From: Streptomyces sp. 7-21
GTDB taxonomy: Bacteria; Actinomycetota; Actinomycetes; Streptomycetales; Streptomycetaceae
Reading direction: 5' to 3'
Assembly: GCF_016741785.1 (NCBI RefSeq)
Contig: NZ_JAERRL010000011.1
Location: 108,068 to 172,067 of the forward strand
DNA length: 64,000 bases
In this document: piece after piece, positions 38,236 to 46,612 of the stretch
Numbering within the stretch: the stretch's first letter is position 1
Layout: each line of letters starts with the position of its first letter
Translations under genes and position numbers: made by a program
The notes under the pieces: generated by a model
Seen by the model: the letters and a program-made list of their open reading frames with translations, nothing else
Database searches by the model: none
What the model was told of the DNA's origin: nothing

Positions 38236-39296
38236 CACCCACCGACGCCCGCCGCCACCACGACCCGGACGCCCGGGGCTTCGCCAGCGACAACTACGCC
38301 GGCGTCCACCCGGAGATCCTCGCCGCGCTGGCCCTGGCCAACGGCGGCCACCAGCCGGCCTACGGCGCCGACGACTACACCGCGCACCTCAGCGGTGTCT
38401 TCGCCCGCCACTTCGGGCCGGAGGCCGAGGTCTACCCGGTCTTCAACGGCACCGGCGCCAACGTCGTCGCCCTGCAGGCGCTCACTGACCGCTGGGGCGC
38501 CGTCATCACCGCCGAGACCGCCCACATCCACACCGACGAGTGCGGCGCCCCCGAGCGCGTCGGCGGGCTGAAGCTGCTGCCCGTCCCCGCCCCGGACGGC
38601 AAGCTCACCCCCGGCCTCGTCGAGCGCGAGGCGTACGGCTTCGACGACGAGCACCGCGCCACCCCGCAGGTGGTCTCGCTGACCCAGAGCACCGAACTCG
38701 GCACTACCTACACGCCCGGCGAGATCCGCGCCCTGTGCGAGTACGCCCACGCCCGCGGCATGACCGTCCACATGGACGGCGCGCGCCTCGCCAACGCCGC
38801 CGCCCGGCTCGGCGAGCCCCTGCGGGCCTTCACCACCGACGCCGGCGTCGACGTCCTGTCGTTCGGCGGCACCAAGAACGGCATGCTCTTCGGTGAGGCC
38901 GTCGTGGTCCTCACCCCGCACGCTGTCCGCGCGATGAAGCACATCCGCAAGCTGTCGATGCAGCTGCCCTCCAAGACCCGCTTCGTCTCGGCGCAGTTCG
39001 AAGCGCTCCTGGCGGGGGACCTGTGGCTGCGCAGCGCCCGGCACGCCAACGCCATGGCCGCCCGCCTGGCCGAGGGCGTCCGCGCCGTGGCGGGCGTCGA
39101 GATCCTTTACCCCGTCGAGGCCAACGCCGTCTTCGCGCGGCTGCCGCACGAGGCCAGCAACCGGCTCCGCAAGCGCTACCCGTTCTACTTCTGGAACGAG
39201 GCCGCGGGCGACGTCCGCTGGATGTGCTCCTTCGACACCACCGAGGAGGACGTGGACGGCTTCGTCGCTGCCCTCCGCGAGGAGATGGCCAGGTGA
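38232..39296 (+). CDS. Threonine-aldolase / beta-eliminating-lyase family PLP enzyme
   Basis: A 354-residue fold-type I PLP enzyme: NYAGVHPEILAALALANGG, YPVFNGTGANVVALQAL, THxHxDE-like AETAHIHTDECGAPERVGG, VHMDGARLANAAARLG (PLP Asp) and FGGTKNGMLFGEAVV (Schiff-base Lys). Low-specificity L-threonine aldolases share this pattern, cleaving beta-hydroxy amino acids to glycine and an aldehyde. GTG start overlaps the SDR stop; its own stop overlaps the thioredoxin start. Confidence 0.9.
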   Translation: MTPTDARRHHDPDARGFASDNYAGVHPEILAALALANGGHQPAYGADDYTAHLSGVFARHFGPEAEVYPVFNGTGANVVALQALTDRWGAVITAETAHIHTDECGAPERVGGLKLLPVPAPDGKLTPGLVEREAYGFDDEHRATPQVVSLTQSTELGTTYTPGEIRALCEYAHARGMTVHMDGARLANAAARLGEPLRAFTTDAGVDVLSFGGTKNGMLFGEAVVVLTPHAVRAMKHIRKLSMQLPSKTRFVSAQFEALLAGDLWLRSARHANAMAARLAEGVRAVAGVEILYPVEANAVFARLPHEASNRLRKRYPFYFWNEAAGDVRWMCSFDTTEEDVDGFVAALREEMAR

Positions 39297-39631
39297 GTGC
39301 GCCCGGCGCGTCCCCGGACCGGCTGGACGCCGCCCGGCTCGGGGCGCCGCGTCTGGGGGAGCGGGCCACGCTCGTCCACTTCTCGAGCGCTTTCTGCCAG
39401 CCCTGCCGGGCCGCCCGGCGGGTGCTGGCGCGGGTGGCGGACATGGTCGACGGCGTCGCGCACATCGAGATCGACGCCGAGTCCCGCCTGGACCTGGTGC
39501 GCAGCCTTGAGGTGAGCGGCACGCCCACAGTCCTGGTGCTCGACGCGGAGGGCCGCGTGGTGCGCCGGGCGGCCGGCGTCCCGCGCACGGCCGACGTCAT
39601 CGCGGCGCTCGGCGCCGCCGTCGCCGGCTGA
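39293..39631 (+). CDS. Thioredoxin-like protein
   Basis: A 112-residue thioredoxin-fold protein with active site FSSAFCQPCRAARRV (CxxC with Gln-Pro), cis-Pro in SGTPTVLVLD and a VVRRAAG C-terminal strand. No signal peptide, so a cytoplasmic disulfide reductase. The W-C-G-P-C of classical thioredoxins is changed to F-C-Q-P-C. Its GTG overlaps the stop of the PLP lyase by 4 nt, so it may keep a partner enzyme reduced. Confidence 0.88.
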   Translation: MSAPGASPDRLDAARLGAPRLGERATLVHFSSAFCQPCRAARRVLARVADMVDGVAHIEIDAESRLDLVRSLEVSGTPTVLVLDAEGRVVRRAAGVPRTADVIAALGAAVAG

Positions 39632-39780
39632 GGGCACGCCGCGGCGGCGTCCCGGCGCGTTGGCCACATCACAGTGCGGCATGCTTGATGCCACCCGCTA
39701 TCCTTGTATGTACTGGCCGGTAACAACGGGGTTGATCTTCCGGGGCGCCCCGCGCGGACCGATGGCAGAAGGAGAGCGGC

Positions 39781-40566
39781 GTGAGCTTGAAGATCGTTGT
39801 CTGTGTGAAGTACGTGCCCGACGCCACCGGAGACAGGACGTTCGCCGAGGACCTGACCACCGACCGGGACGCCGTGGACGGCCTGCTCTCCGAGCTGGAC
39901 GAGTACGCCGTCGAGCAGGCGCTCCGGATCGCCGAGGACGCTGACGACGCCGAGGTCATCGCCCTCACCATCGGCCCCGAGGACGCCACCGACGCCTTGC
40001 GCAAGGCGCTGTCCATGGGCGCCGACAGGGCCGTCCACGTGGAGGACGACGACCTCCACGGCACCGACGCCCTCGGCACCTCCCTGGTGCTCGCCAAGGC
40101 CATCGAGCACACCGGGTTCGATCTGGTCGTCTGCGGCATGGCCTCGACCGACGGCGGCATGGGCGTGGTGCCCGCCATGCTCGCCGAGCGACTGGGCGTC
40201 CCCCAGGTGACGCTGCTCTCCGAGCTCTCCGTCGCCGACGGCGCTGTCACCGGCCGCCGCGACGGCGACGCCGCCACGGAGCGGCTGCGGGCCTCGCTGC
40301 CCGCCGTCGTCTCCGTCACCGACCAGTCGGGCGAGGCGCGCTACCCCTCGTTCAAGGGCATCATGGCCGCCAAGAAGAAGCCCGTGGAGACCCTCGACCT
40401 GGAGGACCTGGACATCGAGCCGTCCCAGGTGGGCCTCGCCGGGGCACGCACCACCGTGCTGTCCGCGACCGAGCGGCCGCCGCGCACCGCCGGGGAGATC
40501 GTCACCGACGAGGGCGAGGGCGGCAAGCAGCTGGCCGCTTTCCTCGCCGAGCGCAAGTTCATCTGA
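39781..40566 (+). CDS. etfB: Electron transfer flavoprotein beta subunit
   Basis: A 261-residue EtfB/Fix[21 protein letters not shown], the ETF-beta signature region [20 protein letters not shown], and [20 protein letters not shown], the recognition-loop region that docks dehydrogenases. Pairs with EtfA to carry electrons from acyl-CoA and related dehydrogenases to ETF-quinone oxidoreductase. GTG start after AGAAGGAGAG. Confidence 0.95.
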   Translation: MSLKIVVCVKYVPDATGDRTFAEDLTTDRDAVDGLLSELDEYAVEQALRIAEDADDAEVIALTIGPEDATDALRKALSMGADRAVHVEDDDLHGTDALGTSLVLAKAIEHTGFDLVVCGMASTDGGMGVVPAMLAERLGVPQVTLLSELSVADGAVTGRRDGDAATERLRASLPAVVSVTDQSGEARYPSFKGIMAAKKKPVETLDLEDLDIEPSQVGLAGARTTVLSATERPPRTAGEIVTDEGEGGKQLAAFLAERKFI

Positions 40567-40604
40567 CCGCCCGCCCCGTCCTTCTTCGCCGGAGAGGAAC
40601 AACC

Positions 40605-41567
40605 GTGCCCGACATCCTTGTCTACGTCGACCACACGGACGGCGCCGTCCGCAAGCCGACCCTCGAGCTGCTGACGCTCGCCCGCCGCCTCGGCGACCCG
40701 GTCGCCGTCCACCTTGGCCCCGGGGCCGAGCAGGCCGCTCCCGCCCTCGCCGAGCACGGCGCCGTCCGCGTCCTGGCCGCCGACGCCCCCGAGTTCGCCG
40801 ACTACCACGTCGTGCCGAAGGTCGACGCCCTCCAGGCGGCCGTCGACGCCGTCTCCCCCGCGGCCGTTCTCGTCCCCTCCTCCGCGGAGGGCAAGGAGAT
40901 CGCGGCCCGCCTCGCCGTCCGCACCGGCTCCGGCCTGCTGACCGACGCCGTGGACGTGGCCGAGCAGGACGGCCACGTGGTGGCCACCCAGTCGGTGTTC
41001 GCCGCCTCCTACACCACCGTCTCACGCGTCACCGAGGGCATGCCGGTCATCACGGTCAAGCCCAACGCGGCCGCTCCCGAGCCGTCCCCCGCCGCCGGAA
41101 CCGTCGAGCAGCTCCAGGTCACCTTCTCCGCCCTGGCGTCCGGCACCCAGGTCGTGACGCGGACGCCGCGGGAGACGACAGGGCGCCCGGAGCTCACCGA
41201 GGCCGCGATCGTGGTCTCCGGCGGCCGCGGCCTGGGCGGCGCCGAGCACTTCGCGCTCATCGAGGAGCTGGCGGACGCCCTCGGCGGTGCCGTCGGTGCC
41301 TCCCGCGCCGCCGTGGACGCGGGCTGGTACCCGCACTCCAACCAGGTCGGGCAGACCGGCAAGACCGTCTCCCCCCAGCTGTACATCGCGGCCGGCATCT
41401 CCGGCGCCATCCAGCACCGCGCCGGCATGCAGACCTCGAAGACCATCGTGGCCATCAACAAGGACGCCGAGGCACCGATCTTCGAGCTGGCCGACTACGG
41501 CGTCGTCGGGGACCTCTTCGACGTCGTCCCCGCCCTGACCGAGGAGGTCAAGGCCCGCAAGGGCTGA
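40605..41567 (+). CDS. etfA: Electron transfer flavoprotein alpha subunit
   Basis: A 320-residue EtfA/FixB. The C-terminal FAD-binding domain has [40 protein letters not shown] and [20 protein letters not shown], with [20 protein letters not shown] at the end. GTG start 38 nt after etfB; a terminator follows. Forms the heterodimeric FAD/AMP electron carrier. Confidence 0.96.
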   Translation: MPDILVYVDHTDGAVRKPTLELLTLARRLGDPVAVHLGPGAEQAAPALAEHGAVRVLAADAPEFADYHVVPKVDALQAAVDAVSPAAVLVPSSAEGKEIAARLAVRTGSGLLTDAVDVAEQDGHVVATQSVFAASYTTVSRVTEGMPVITVKPNAAAPEPSPAAGTVEQLQVTFSALASGTQVVTRTPRETTGRPELTEAAIVVSGGRGLGGAEHFALIEELADALGGAVGASRAAVDAGWYPHSNQVGQTGKTVSPQLYIAAGISGAIQHRAGMQTSKTIVAINKDAEAPIFELADYGVVGDLFDVVPALTEEVKARKG

Positions 41568-41583
41568 CCGGGGAGCCCGCCGC

Positions 41584-41623
41584 CGGGCGTCAGGTCACGG
41601 CGGCGGGCGCCGCCTGACGCCCG
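41584..41623. terminator. Terminator of the etf operon
   Basis: A perfect 11-bp stem, CGGGCGTCAGG with CCTGACGCCCG, 17 nt after the etfA stop. The sequence also encodes the tail of the small minus-strand gene that ends here. Confidence 0.75.
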
Positions 41624-41802
41624 CGCCCCGGCCGGAGCCGGCGCCGCTTGCCCGCTCCGGCCGGGGCGTTCTGGTGCCGGGCGGCCGCGCGGCTCACGCG
41701 CCGGTCCGCCTCGTGACCGGGGACCGCCGGCGGCGGGCCGCTGCCGTCGTCCTCAGGGCGCCGCACCAGCACGAGCCCCATCGCAAGCTGGGAAAAGTCC
41801 AT
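41590..41802 (-). CDS. Small unknown basic protein
   Basis: A 70-residue protein beginning [20 protein letters not shown], with a basic, Arg/Ala-rich second half. I do not recognise it. Support is the ribosome site: GGGAGGA ends 4 nt before the second in-frame ATG, much better than the ATG 15 nt upstream, which overlaps that site. Its C-terminal codons run through the etf terminator stem. No membrane segment or domain is visible; it may be a small regulator or spurious. Confidence 0.5.
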   Translation of the reverse strand: MDFSQLAMGLVLVRRPEDDGSGPPPAVPGHEADRRVSRAAARHQNAPAGAGKRRRLRPGRGRQAAPAAVT

Positions 41803-42077
41803 GATGTCCTCCCACATCAGCAGACACGGGCATATGCGCGGATCTCTCCGCCGGACTCCAGCTTCCCCAGCTCATGTGACGCCGGGTTTGCCCCCGGGTC
41901 AATCTCCCGTGGCCGTCCGCCCCCGCGGCGTGAACACACGATGACATGGCTGCCGTCACACACGCCCCCACCGCCCCACGGCACGCCCGGGCCCCGCCGC
42001 CTGGCAGCACGGCCCGTCACCGGGCCATGCCGGCCCGACTGGACAATCCGCCCCGCCCCGGCCCAGGCTTCCTGACC

Positions 42078-43043
42078 ATGACCACGGAACTTGTCGCTGC
42101 CATCGACATCGGGGGCACCAAAATCGCGGGCGCTCTCGTCGGCGCGGACGGCGCGCTGCGCCACCGCGTCCAGCTTCCGACCCCCGCCCGCGAGACCGGG
42201 GAACGGGTGCTGCGCGCCGTGACCGACGTCATCGCCCTCCTGACCGAGCACGAGCGGTGGGCGGACGTCACCGGCATCGGCGTCGGCAGCGCCGGGCCCG
42301 TCGACGCGCGCAGCGGCACCGTCAGCCCTGTCAACATCCCCGGATGGCGCGGCTTCCCACTGGTCGAGGGCATCCGCAAGACCACGGGAGCACTCCCCGT
42401 CACCCTCGTCGGCGACGGCGCGGCCATCGCCGCCGGGGAACACTGGCTCGGCGCGGCCCGCGGCCGCACCAATGCCCTGTGCATGGTGGTGTCCACCGGC
42501 GTCGGCGGCGGCCTCATCCTGGACGGCAGGCTCCGGCCCGGTCCCACAGGAAACGCCGGCCACATCGGCCACATCAGCGTCGACGTCAACGGAGACCTCT
42601 GCCCGTGCGGCGGCCGGGGCTGCGTCGAGCGCATCGCCAGCGGCACCAGCATCGCCCGCTACGCCAGGGACGCCGGCTGGCGCCCTGCCGACCCGGACGG
42701 CGACGCGACGGCCGCCGGCGTGGCCGCCGCCGCCCGTGAGGGCGACCCGGTCGCCCTCGACGCCTTCAACCGCGCCGCCCGCGCGCTGGCGGCCGGCATC
42801 GCCGCCACGGCCACGCTCGTCGAGATCGAGACCGTGGTGATCGGCGGCGGCGTCAGCCAGTCAGGAGACGTGCTGTTCGGCCCGGTGCGGCGCGCCCTGG
42901 GCGAGTACGCCACGCTGCCGTTCACGCACGGCATCGAGGTGGTCCCGGCGCAGCTCGGCACCGACGCCGGCCTCGTGGGTGCCGCCGCCGCGCGCTGGAA
43001 TGAGGCGGGGACGTTTCCGGCGCGTGGTGCAACGGGCACCTGA
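42078..43043 (+). CDS. ROK-family sugar kinase
   Basis: A 321-residue ROK kinase, probably glucokinase-like or an amino-sugar kinase: AAIDIGGTKIAGALVGADG phosphate loop, STGVGGGLILDGRLRPG, and the zinc motif HISVDVNGDLCPCGGRGCVE (CxCGxxGCxE with upstream His). No helix-turn-helix, unlike the ROK regulator at 51 kb. The start at MTTELVAAIDIGG fits the family; the frame extends upstream without support. Confidence 0.9.
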   Translation: MTTELVAAIDIGGTKIAGALVGADGALRHRVQLPTPARETGERVLRAVTDVIALLTEHERWADVTGIGVGSAGPVDARSGTVSPVNIPGWRGFPLVEGIRKTTGALPVTLVGDGAAIAAGEHWLGAARGRTNALCMVVSTGVGGGLILDGRLRPGPTGNAGHIGHISVDVNGDLCPCGGRGCVERIASGTSIARYARDAGWRPADPDGDATAAGVAAAAREGDPVALDAFNRAARALAAGIAATATLVEIETVVIGGGVSQSGDVLFGPVRRALGEYATLPFTHGIEVVPAQLGTDAGLVGAAAARWNEAGTFPARGATGT

Positions 43044-43070
43044 CTCAAGGGCGGGAAAGGAGGGGAACCG

Positions 43071-44093
43071 GTGATCATCTGGCTCAACGGCGCCTTCGGC
43101 GCCGGCAAGACGACGGCGGCCCAGGAAACGCTCGACCTCCTGCCAGGCAGCGCGCTCTTCGACCCCGAGCTGGTCGGATCGGGGCTGCGGACGATGCTGC
43201 CCAAGGAGCGGCTGGCGCAGGTCGACGACTTCCAGGACCTCCCGTCGTGGCGCCGGCTCGTCGTGGACACGGCCGCCGCGCTGCTGACAGAGATGCCAGG
43301 CCCCCTGCTCGTGCCCATGACCCTGCTCCGGCAGGAGTACCGGGACGAGATCTTCGGCGGACTGGCGGCCCGCCGGATCCCCGTGCAGCACTTCCTGCTC
43401 CACGCTGAAGAAACGTTCCTCCGAGAGCGGATCGACCAGCGCGCCCTCGTGGACGGAGAAGAGAACCGCCGGTGGTGCCTGGGCCACCTGTCCCGCTACG
43501 GCGCCGCACTGTCCTGGCTCACCGCCGACGCCCACATCGTCGACACCTCCCACCTCACCCCCCGCCAGACCGCCGAGCGCCTGGCCGCGGCCATCCAGGA
43601 AGGGGCGGGCATCTGCGACATCGTCCAGACCCCCCCGCCCCGCGCCGAGACCCTCGCCGCCGGGGTGCTGTTCTTCGACGACCAGGACCGGGTGCTGCTG
43701 GTCGACCCGACCTACAAGCCGGGCTGGGAGTTCCCCGGCGGCGTGGTCGAGGCGGGAGAGCCCCCCGCCCGCGCGGCCGTGCGCGAGGTGGCCGAGGAAC
43801 TCGGCCTCCACCTCGCGCACGAGCCCCCGCTGCTCATCGTCGACTGGGAACCGCCCAGCCCGCCGCGCTACGGCGGGCTCCGCCTCCTCTTCGACGGCGG
43901 ACGCCTGGAGGCCGCCCGGATGCGGGAACTCCTCCTGCCCGGCGCCGAACTCCGCGCCTGGCGCTTCGCCGGCGAGGACGAGGCACGCGGCATGCTCTCG
44001 CCCGGCCGCTACGCCCGTCTGCAGTGGGCCCTGCGCGCCCGGGCGGAGGGCCGCCCCTTCAACCTGGAAGCGGGCGTCCCGGTCGGCACCTGA
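43071..44093 (+). CDS. Fusion: TmrB-like P-loop kinase plus Nudix hydrolase
   Basis: A 340-residue two-domain protein. Residues 1-185 form a small P-loop domain starting MIIWLNGAFGAGKTTAAQET, the pattern of the Bacillus tunicamycin-resistance ATPase TmrB and its relatives. Residues about 200-325 form a Nudix domain with the box GGVVEAGEPPARAAVREV-AEELGL. A linker rich in Pro and Arg joins them. AAGGAGGGG precedes the GTG. A nucleotide-sugar or modified-nucleotide substrate handled by both halves is inferred from the pairing alone. Confidence 0.85.
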   Translation: MIIWLNGAFGAGKTTAAQETLDLLPGSALFDPELVGSGLRTMLPKERLAQVDDFQDLPSWRRLVVDTAAALLTEMPGPLLVPMTLLRQEYRDEIFGGLAARRIPVQHFLLHAEETFLRERIDQRALVDGEENRRWCLGHLSRYGAALSWLTADAHIVDTSHLTPRQTAERLAAAIQEGAGICDIVQTPPPRAETLAAGVLFFDDQDRVLLVDPTYKPGWEFPGGVVEAGEPPARAAVREVAEELGLHLAHEPPLLIVDWEPPSPPRYGGLRLLFDGGRLEAARMRELLLPGAELRAWRFAGEDEARGMLSPGRYARLQWALRARAEGRPFNLEAGVPVGT

Positions 44094-44100
44094 GCCGGCG

Positions 44101-45027
44101 CTACGCGTGCGCGCGCAGCGCCGCGATCAGCCACTCGAACGCCGGGACCTGCGGCGGCGCCGGCGGCCAGCCGTTGAGCACCCCCAGCAGCTGCCAGTAC
44201 CGCTCCACCCGCCGGTCGGTGAACACCGCCAGCTGATCGGCCAGCCGGTTCCGGTCCGCCGCGGGCAGGTCCGCGTCCACCAGGCGCGCCAGGACCTCCT
44301 GGCCGGCCGCCGACTCCGGGGCGATGCCCTCGCGCACCGCCCGCCCGGCGTGCTCCTGGACGAACGCCGCGTCCAGGGCACCGGGATCCGCTTCCTCCCG
44401 GCCGCCACGCGCGCCCGCCAGGGCCATCTCGCGCACCCGCCGCCGGAACTGCGCGTCCCCGACCAGCTCCGCCAGCTCTGCCCACGCCTCCACCTGCTCC
44501 GGTGCGGGGTCCTCAGGCAGGCTGGCCGGCAGGGTACGCATGCTCTCCGCGATACGGGCGCCGGGCGCGTCCGGGCCGACGCCCTCGAACGCCTCGCTGA
44601 CGAAGTCGTCGATGACGCGCTGCCGTTCCCGGGCGGACATCTGGGCCAGCTTGTGCATCAGCCTCATCTCCTTGGTCGTACCGCCGCTGCGCACGACCCA
44701 CCGCAGCACCGCACGCCGCACCTGGAGGACACGGATCTCCGCCTCCAGCGCGTGCAGATGCGCCGCCGCCACGTCGCGCACCGTCGCCCGGCGCTCCAGC
44801 ACCCGGCGCACCGTGGCCAGGTCCAGACCCAGCTCCCGCAGGCTGCGGACCAGATCAAGGCGGGCGACCGCCCCGGCGTCGTACAGCCGGTACCCGCCCG
44901 CCGACCGGCCGGCCGGGGCGACGAGACCGCTGTCGGACCAGAAGCGGATCGTCCGCACAGGCAGGCCGGTGCGGCGGGCGAGCTCGCCGATCGTGAACAG
45001 CTCGGTGTGGTCGGTCACGGCGTTCAC
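44101..45027 (-). CDS. MerR-family regulator with large effector domain
   Basis: A 308-residue MerR protein: TIGELARRTGLPVRTIRFWS winged HTH, GGYRLYDAGAVARLDLVRSL, a dimerisation coiled coil (LEAEIRVLQVRRAVLRWVVR), then a roughly 180-residue helical C-terminal domain probably for ligand binding. A GTG start is used; a second GTG three codons later fits GAAGGG slightly better. A perfect CTCCAGC/GCTGGAG dyad lies just upstream. Target genes are not evident beyond itself. Confidence 0.9.
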   Translation of the reverse strand: MNAVTDHTELFTIGELARRTGLPVRTIRFWSDSGLVAPAGRSAGGYRLYDAGAVARLDLVRSLRELGLDLATVRRVLERRATVRDVAAAHLHALEAEIRVLQVRRAVLRWVVRSGGTTKEMRLMHKLAQMSARERQRVIDDFVSEAFEGVGPDAPGARIAESMRTLPASLPEDPAPEQVEAWAELAELVGDAQFRRRVREMALAGARGGREEADPGALDAAFVQEHAGRAVREGIAPESAAGQEVLARLVDADLPAADRNRLADQLAVFTDRRVERYWQLLGVLNGWPPAPPQVPAFEWLIAALRAHA

Positions 45028-45035
45028 CCTTCACC

Positions 45036-45050
45036 CTCCAGCCGCTGGAG
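45036..45050. promoter_or_regulatory. Candidate MerR operator
   Basis: CTCCAGC-C-GCTGGAG, a perfect 7-bp dyad with a one-base centre, 9 nt before the merR start codon and inside the 68-nt gap after the M20 peptidase gene. A TTGAGT hexamer abuts it, but I see no good -10. Confidence 0.55.
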
Positions 45051-45095
45051 ACTCAAACTCTGCCCCCAGGACCACCCGAGCCAGGCACACGCCGC

Positions 45096-46484
45096 CTACG
45101 CCCGCGTGCCACCCCGGGACGCCGCGTACCGGCGCAGGAACAGCGCCTCGGCGACGGCCATCCGGCGCAGCTCATCGGGGGAGACACTCTCATCCACCGC
45201 GTGAATGCGGGCGGCCGCATCGCTCAGACCGACCATCAGCACCTCCGCCTCCGGGTACAGCCCCGCCAGCGTGCCGACCACCGGGATCGAGCCGCCCTGC
45301 CCCACCACCGCCGTCTCCGTGCCGTCGTACGCCTCGCGCAGCGCGGACGCCATCGACGCGTACGCGGGACTGCCCGTGTCCGCACGGAACCCCTGGCCCT
45401 CACCCGCGGGCTCCACCGTGACCCGCGCCCCCCACGGCGCGTGCGCCCGCAGATGCTCCGTGAGCAGCCGGGTGCCCTCCTCCGCCGGCGTGCCCGGCGG
45501 CAGCCGCAGACTCACCAGGGCGCGGGCGGACGCCTGCACCGACGGCGTCGCGCCCGACACCGGCGGGCAGTCGATACCCAGCACGGTGACCGACGGCCGC
45601 GCCCACAGCCGGTCGGCCACCGAACCCGACCCCACCAGCGGCACCCCGTCCAGCACCCCGGCGTCCCGCCGGAAGGTGTCCTCGTCGTAGGGCGTACCCT
45701 CCCACACCCCCTCCGACGGCAGCCCCGCTACCGCCGCCGAGCCGTCCTCGGCGTACAGCGTGTCCAGCAGCCGCACCAGCGCGGCCAGCGCGTCCGGCGC
45801 CGCGCCGCCGAAGGCACCCGAGTGCAGGTTGCCCTCCAGCGTGTCCACCCGCACCCGCACCGCGACCATGCCGCGCAGCGTCGCCGTAAGCGTCGGCTGC
45901 CCCGCCCGCACGTTCCCCGTGTCGCCGATCACCATGGCATCCGCGGCGAACCGCTCCGGGTGCGCCTCCGCGTACTGCTCGAGCCCTCCGGTGCCCTGCT
46001 CCTCCGAGCCCTCGACGACGACGGTGAGCCCCACAGGGATCCCGCCGGTGCGGCGCAGCGCCCGCAGCGCCAGCAGATGCATCATCACGCCGCCCTTGCA
46101 GTCGGCCGCACCCCGCCCGTACCAGCGGCCCTCACGCTCCGTCAGCACGAACGGCGGCGACGTCCAGGCGTCCTCATCCAGCGGCGGCTGCACGTCGTAA
46201 TGCGCGTAGAGCAGCACCGTCGGCGCGCCCTCAGGCGCCGGAAGATGCCCGTACACCGTCTCGCTCCCGTCCGGCGTGGCCAGCACCTCGACGTCACCGA
46301 AGCCCTCGGCCCGCAGCGCCGCCGCGACCCACCGGGCCGCCCTCCGGCACTCCTCGGCCGGGTACAGCGCGGCATCGGCAACGGACCGGAAGGCGACCAG
46401 CTCCGCCAGTTCCTCCCGGGCCTTCGGCATGAGGGACTCCACGGCCGCCGCGATCCCGGCGTGCTCGGCGCTGTGCTGCTCCAC
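45096..46484 (-). CDS. M20 family dipeptidase
   Basis: A 462-residue zinc dipeptidase/carboxypeptidase of the M20 family: VLLYAHYDVQPPLDEDAWTS (first zinc His and Asp), GRGAADCKGGVMMHLLALRA (bridging Asp), VVEGSEEQGTGG (catalytic Glu and zinc Glu), MVIGDTG (Asp) and a C-terminal His in ARIHAVDESV. The lid domain lies between about residues 190 and 350. GAGGAGG precedes the GTG. Cytoplasmic. Confidence 0.94.
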   Translation of the reverse strand: MEQHSAEHAGIAAAVESLMPKAREELAELVAFRSVADAALYPAEECRRAARWVAAALRAEGFGDVEVLATPDGSETVYGHLPAPEGAPTVLLYAHYDVQPPLDEDAWTSPPFVLTEREGRWYGRGAADCKGGVMMHLLALRALRRTGGIPVGLTVVVEGSEEQGTGGLEQYAEAHPERFAADAMVIGDTGNVRAGQPTLTATLRGMVAVRVRVDTLEGNLHSGAFGGAAPDALAALVRLLDTLYAEDGSAAVAGLPSEGVWEGTPYDEDTFRRDAGVLDGVPLVGSGSVADRLWARPSVTVLGIDCPPVSGATPSVQASARALVSLRLPPGTPAEEGTRLLTEHLRAHAPWGARVTVEPAGEGQGFRADTGSPAYASMASALREAYDGTETAVVGQGGSIPVVGTLAGLYPEAEVLMVGLSDAAARIHAVDESVSPDELRRMAVAEALFLRRYAASRGGTRA

Positions 46485-46612
46485 GGTAGACGACCTCCTC
46501 GACGACAGTCCGGAATCTCGCCGATCCTCCCACAGCCTGCCCGCTGATCCCGGCGCCGTAGGATGCCCTGGGGTGGCCGAGGACGAGACGCAGCGGGGAG
46601 CGACAGCCCATC

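Noticed and set aside
35874..39149. A 1,091-codon open frame on the minus strand
   Set aside because: Antisense shadow of the DUF6421, SDR and PLP-lyase genes, which have clear motifs, ribosome sites and overlaps on the plus strand.
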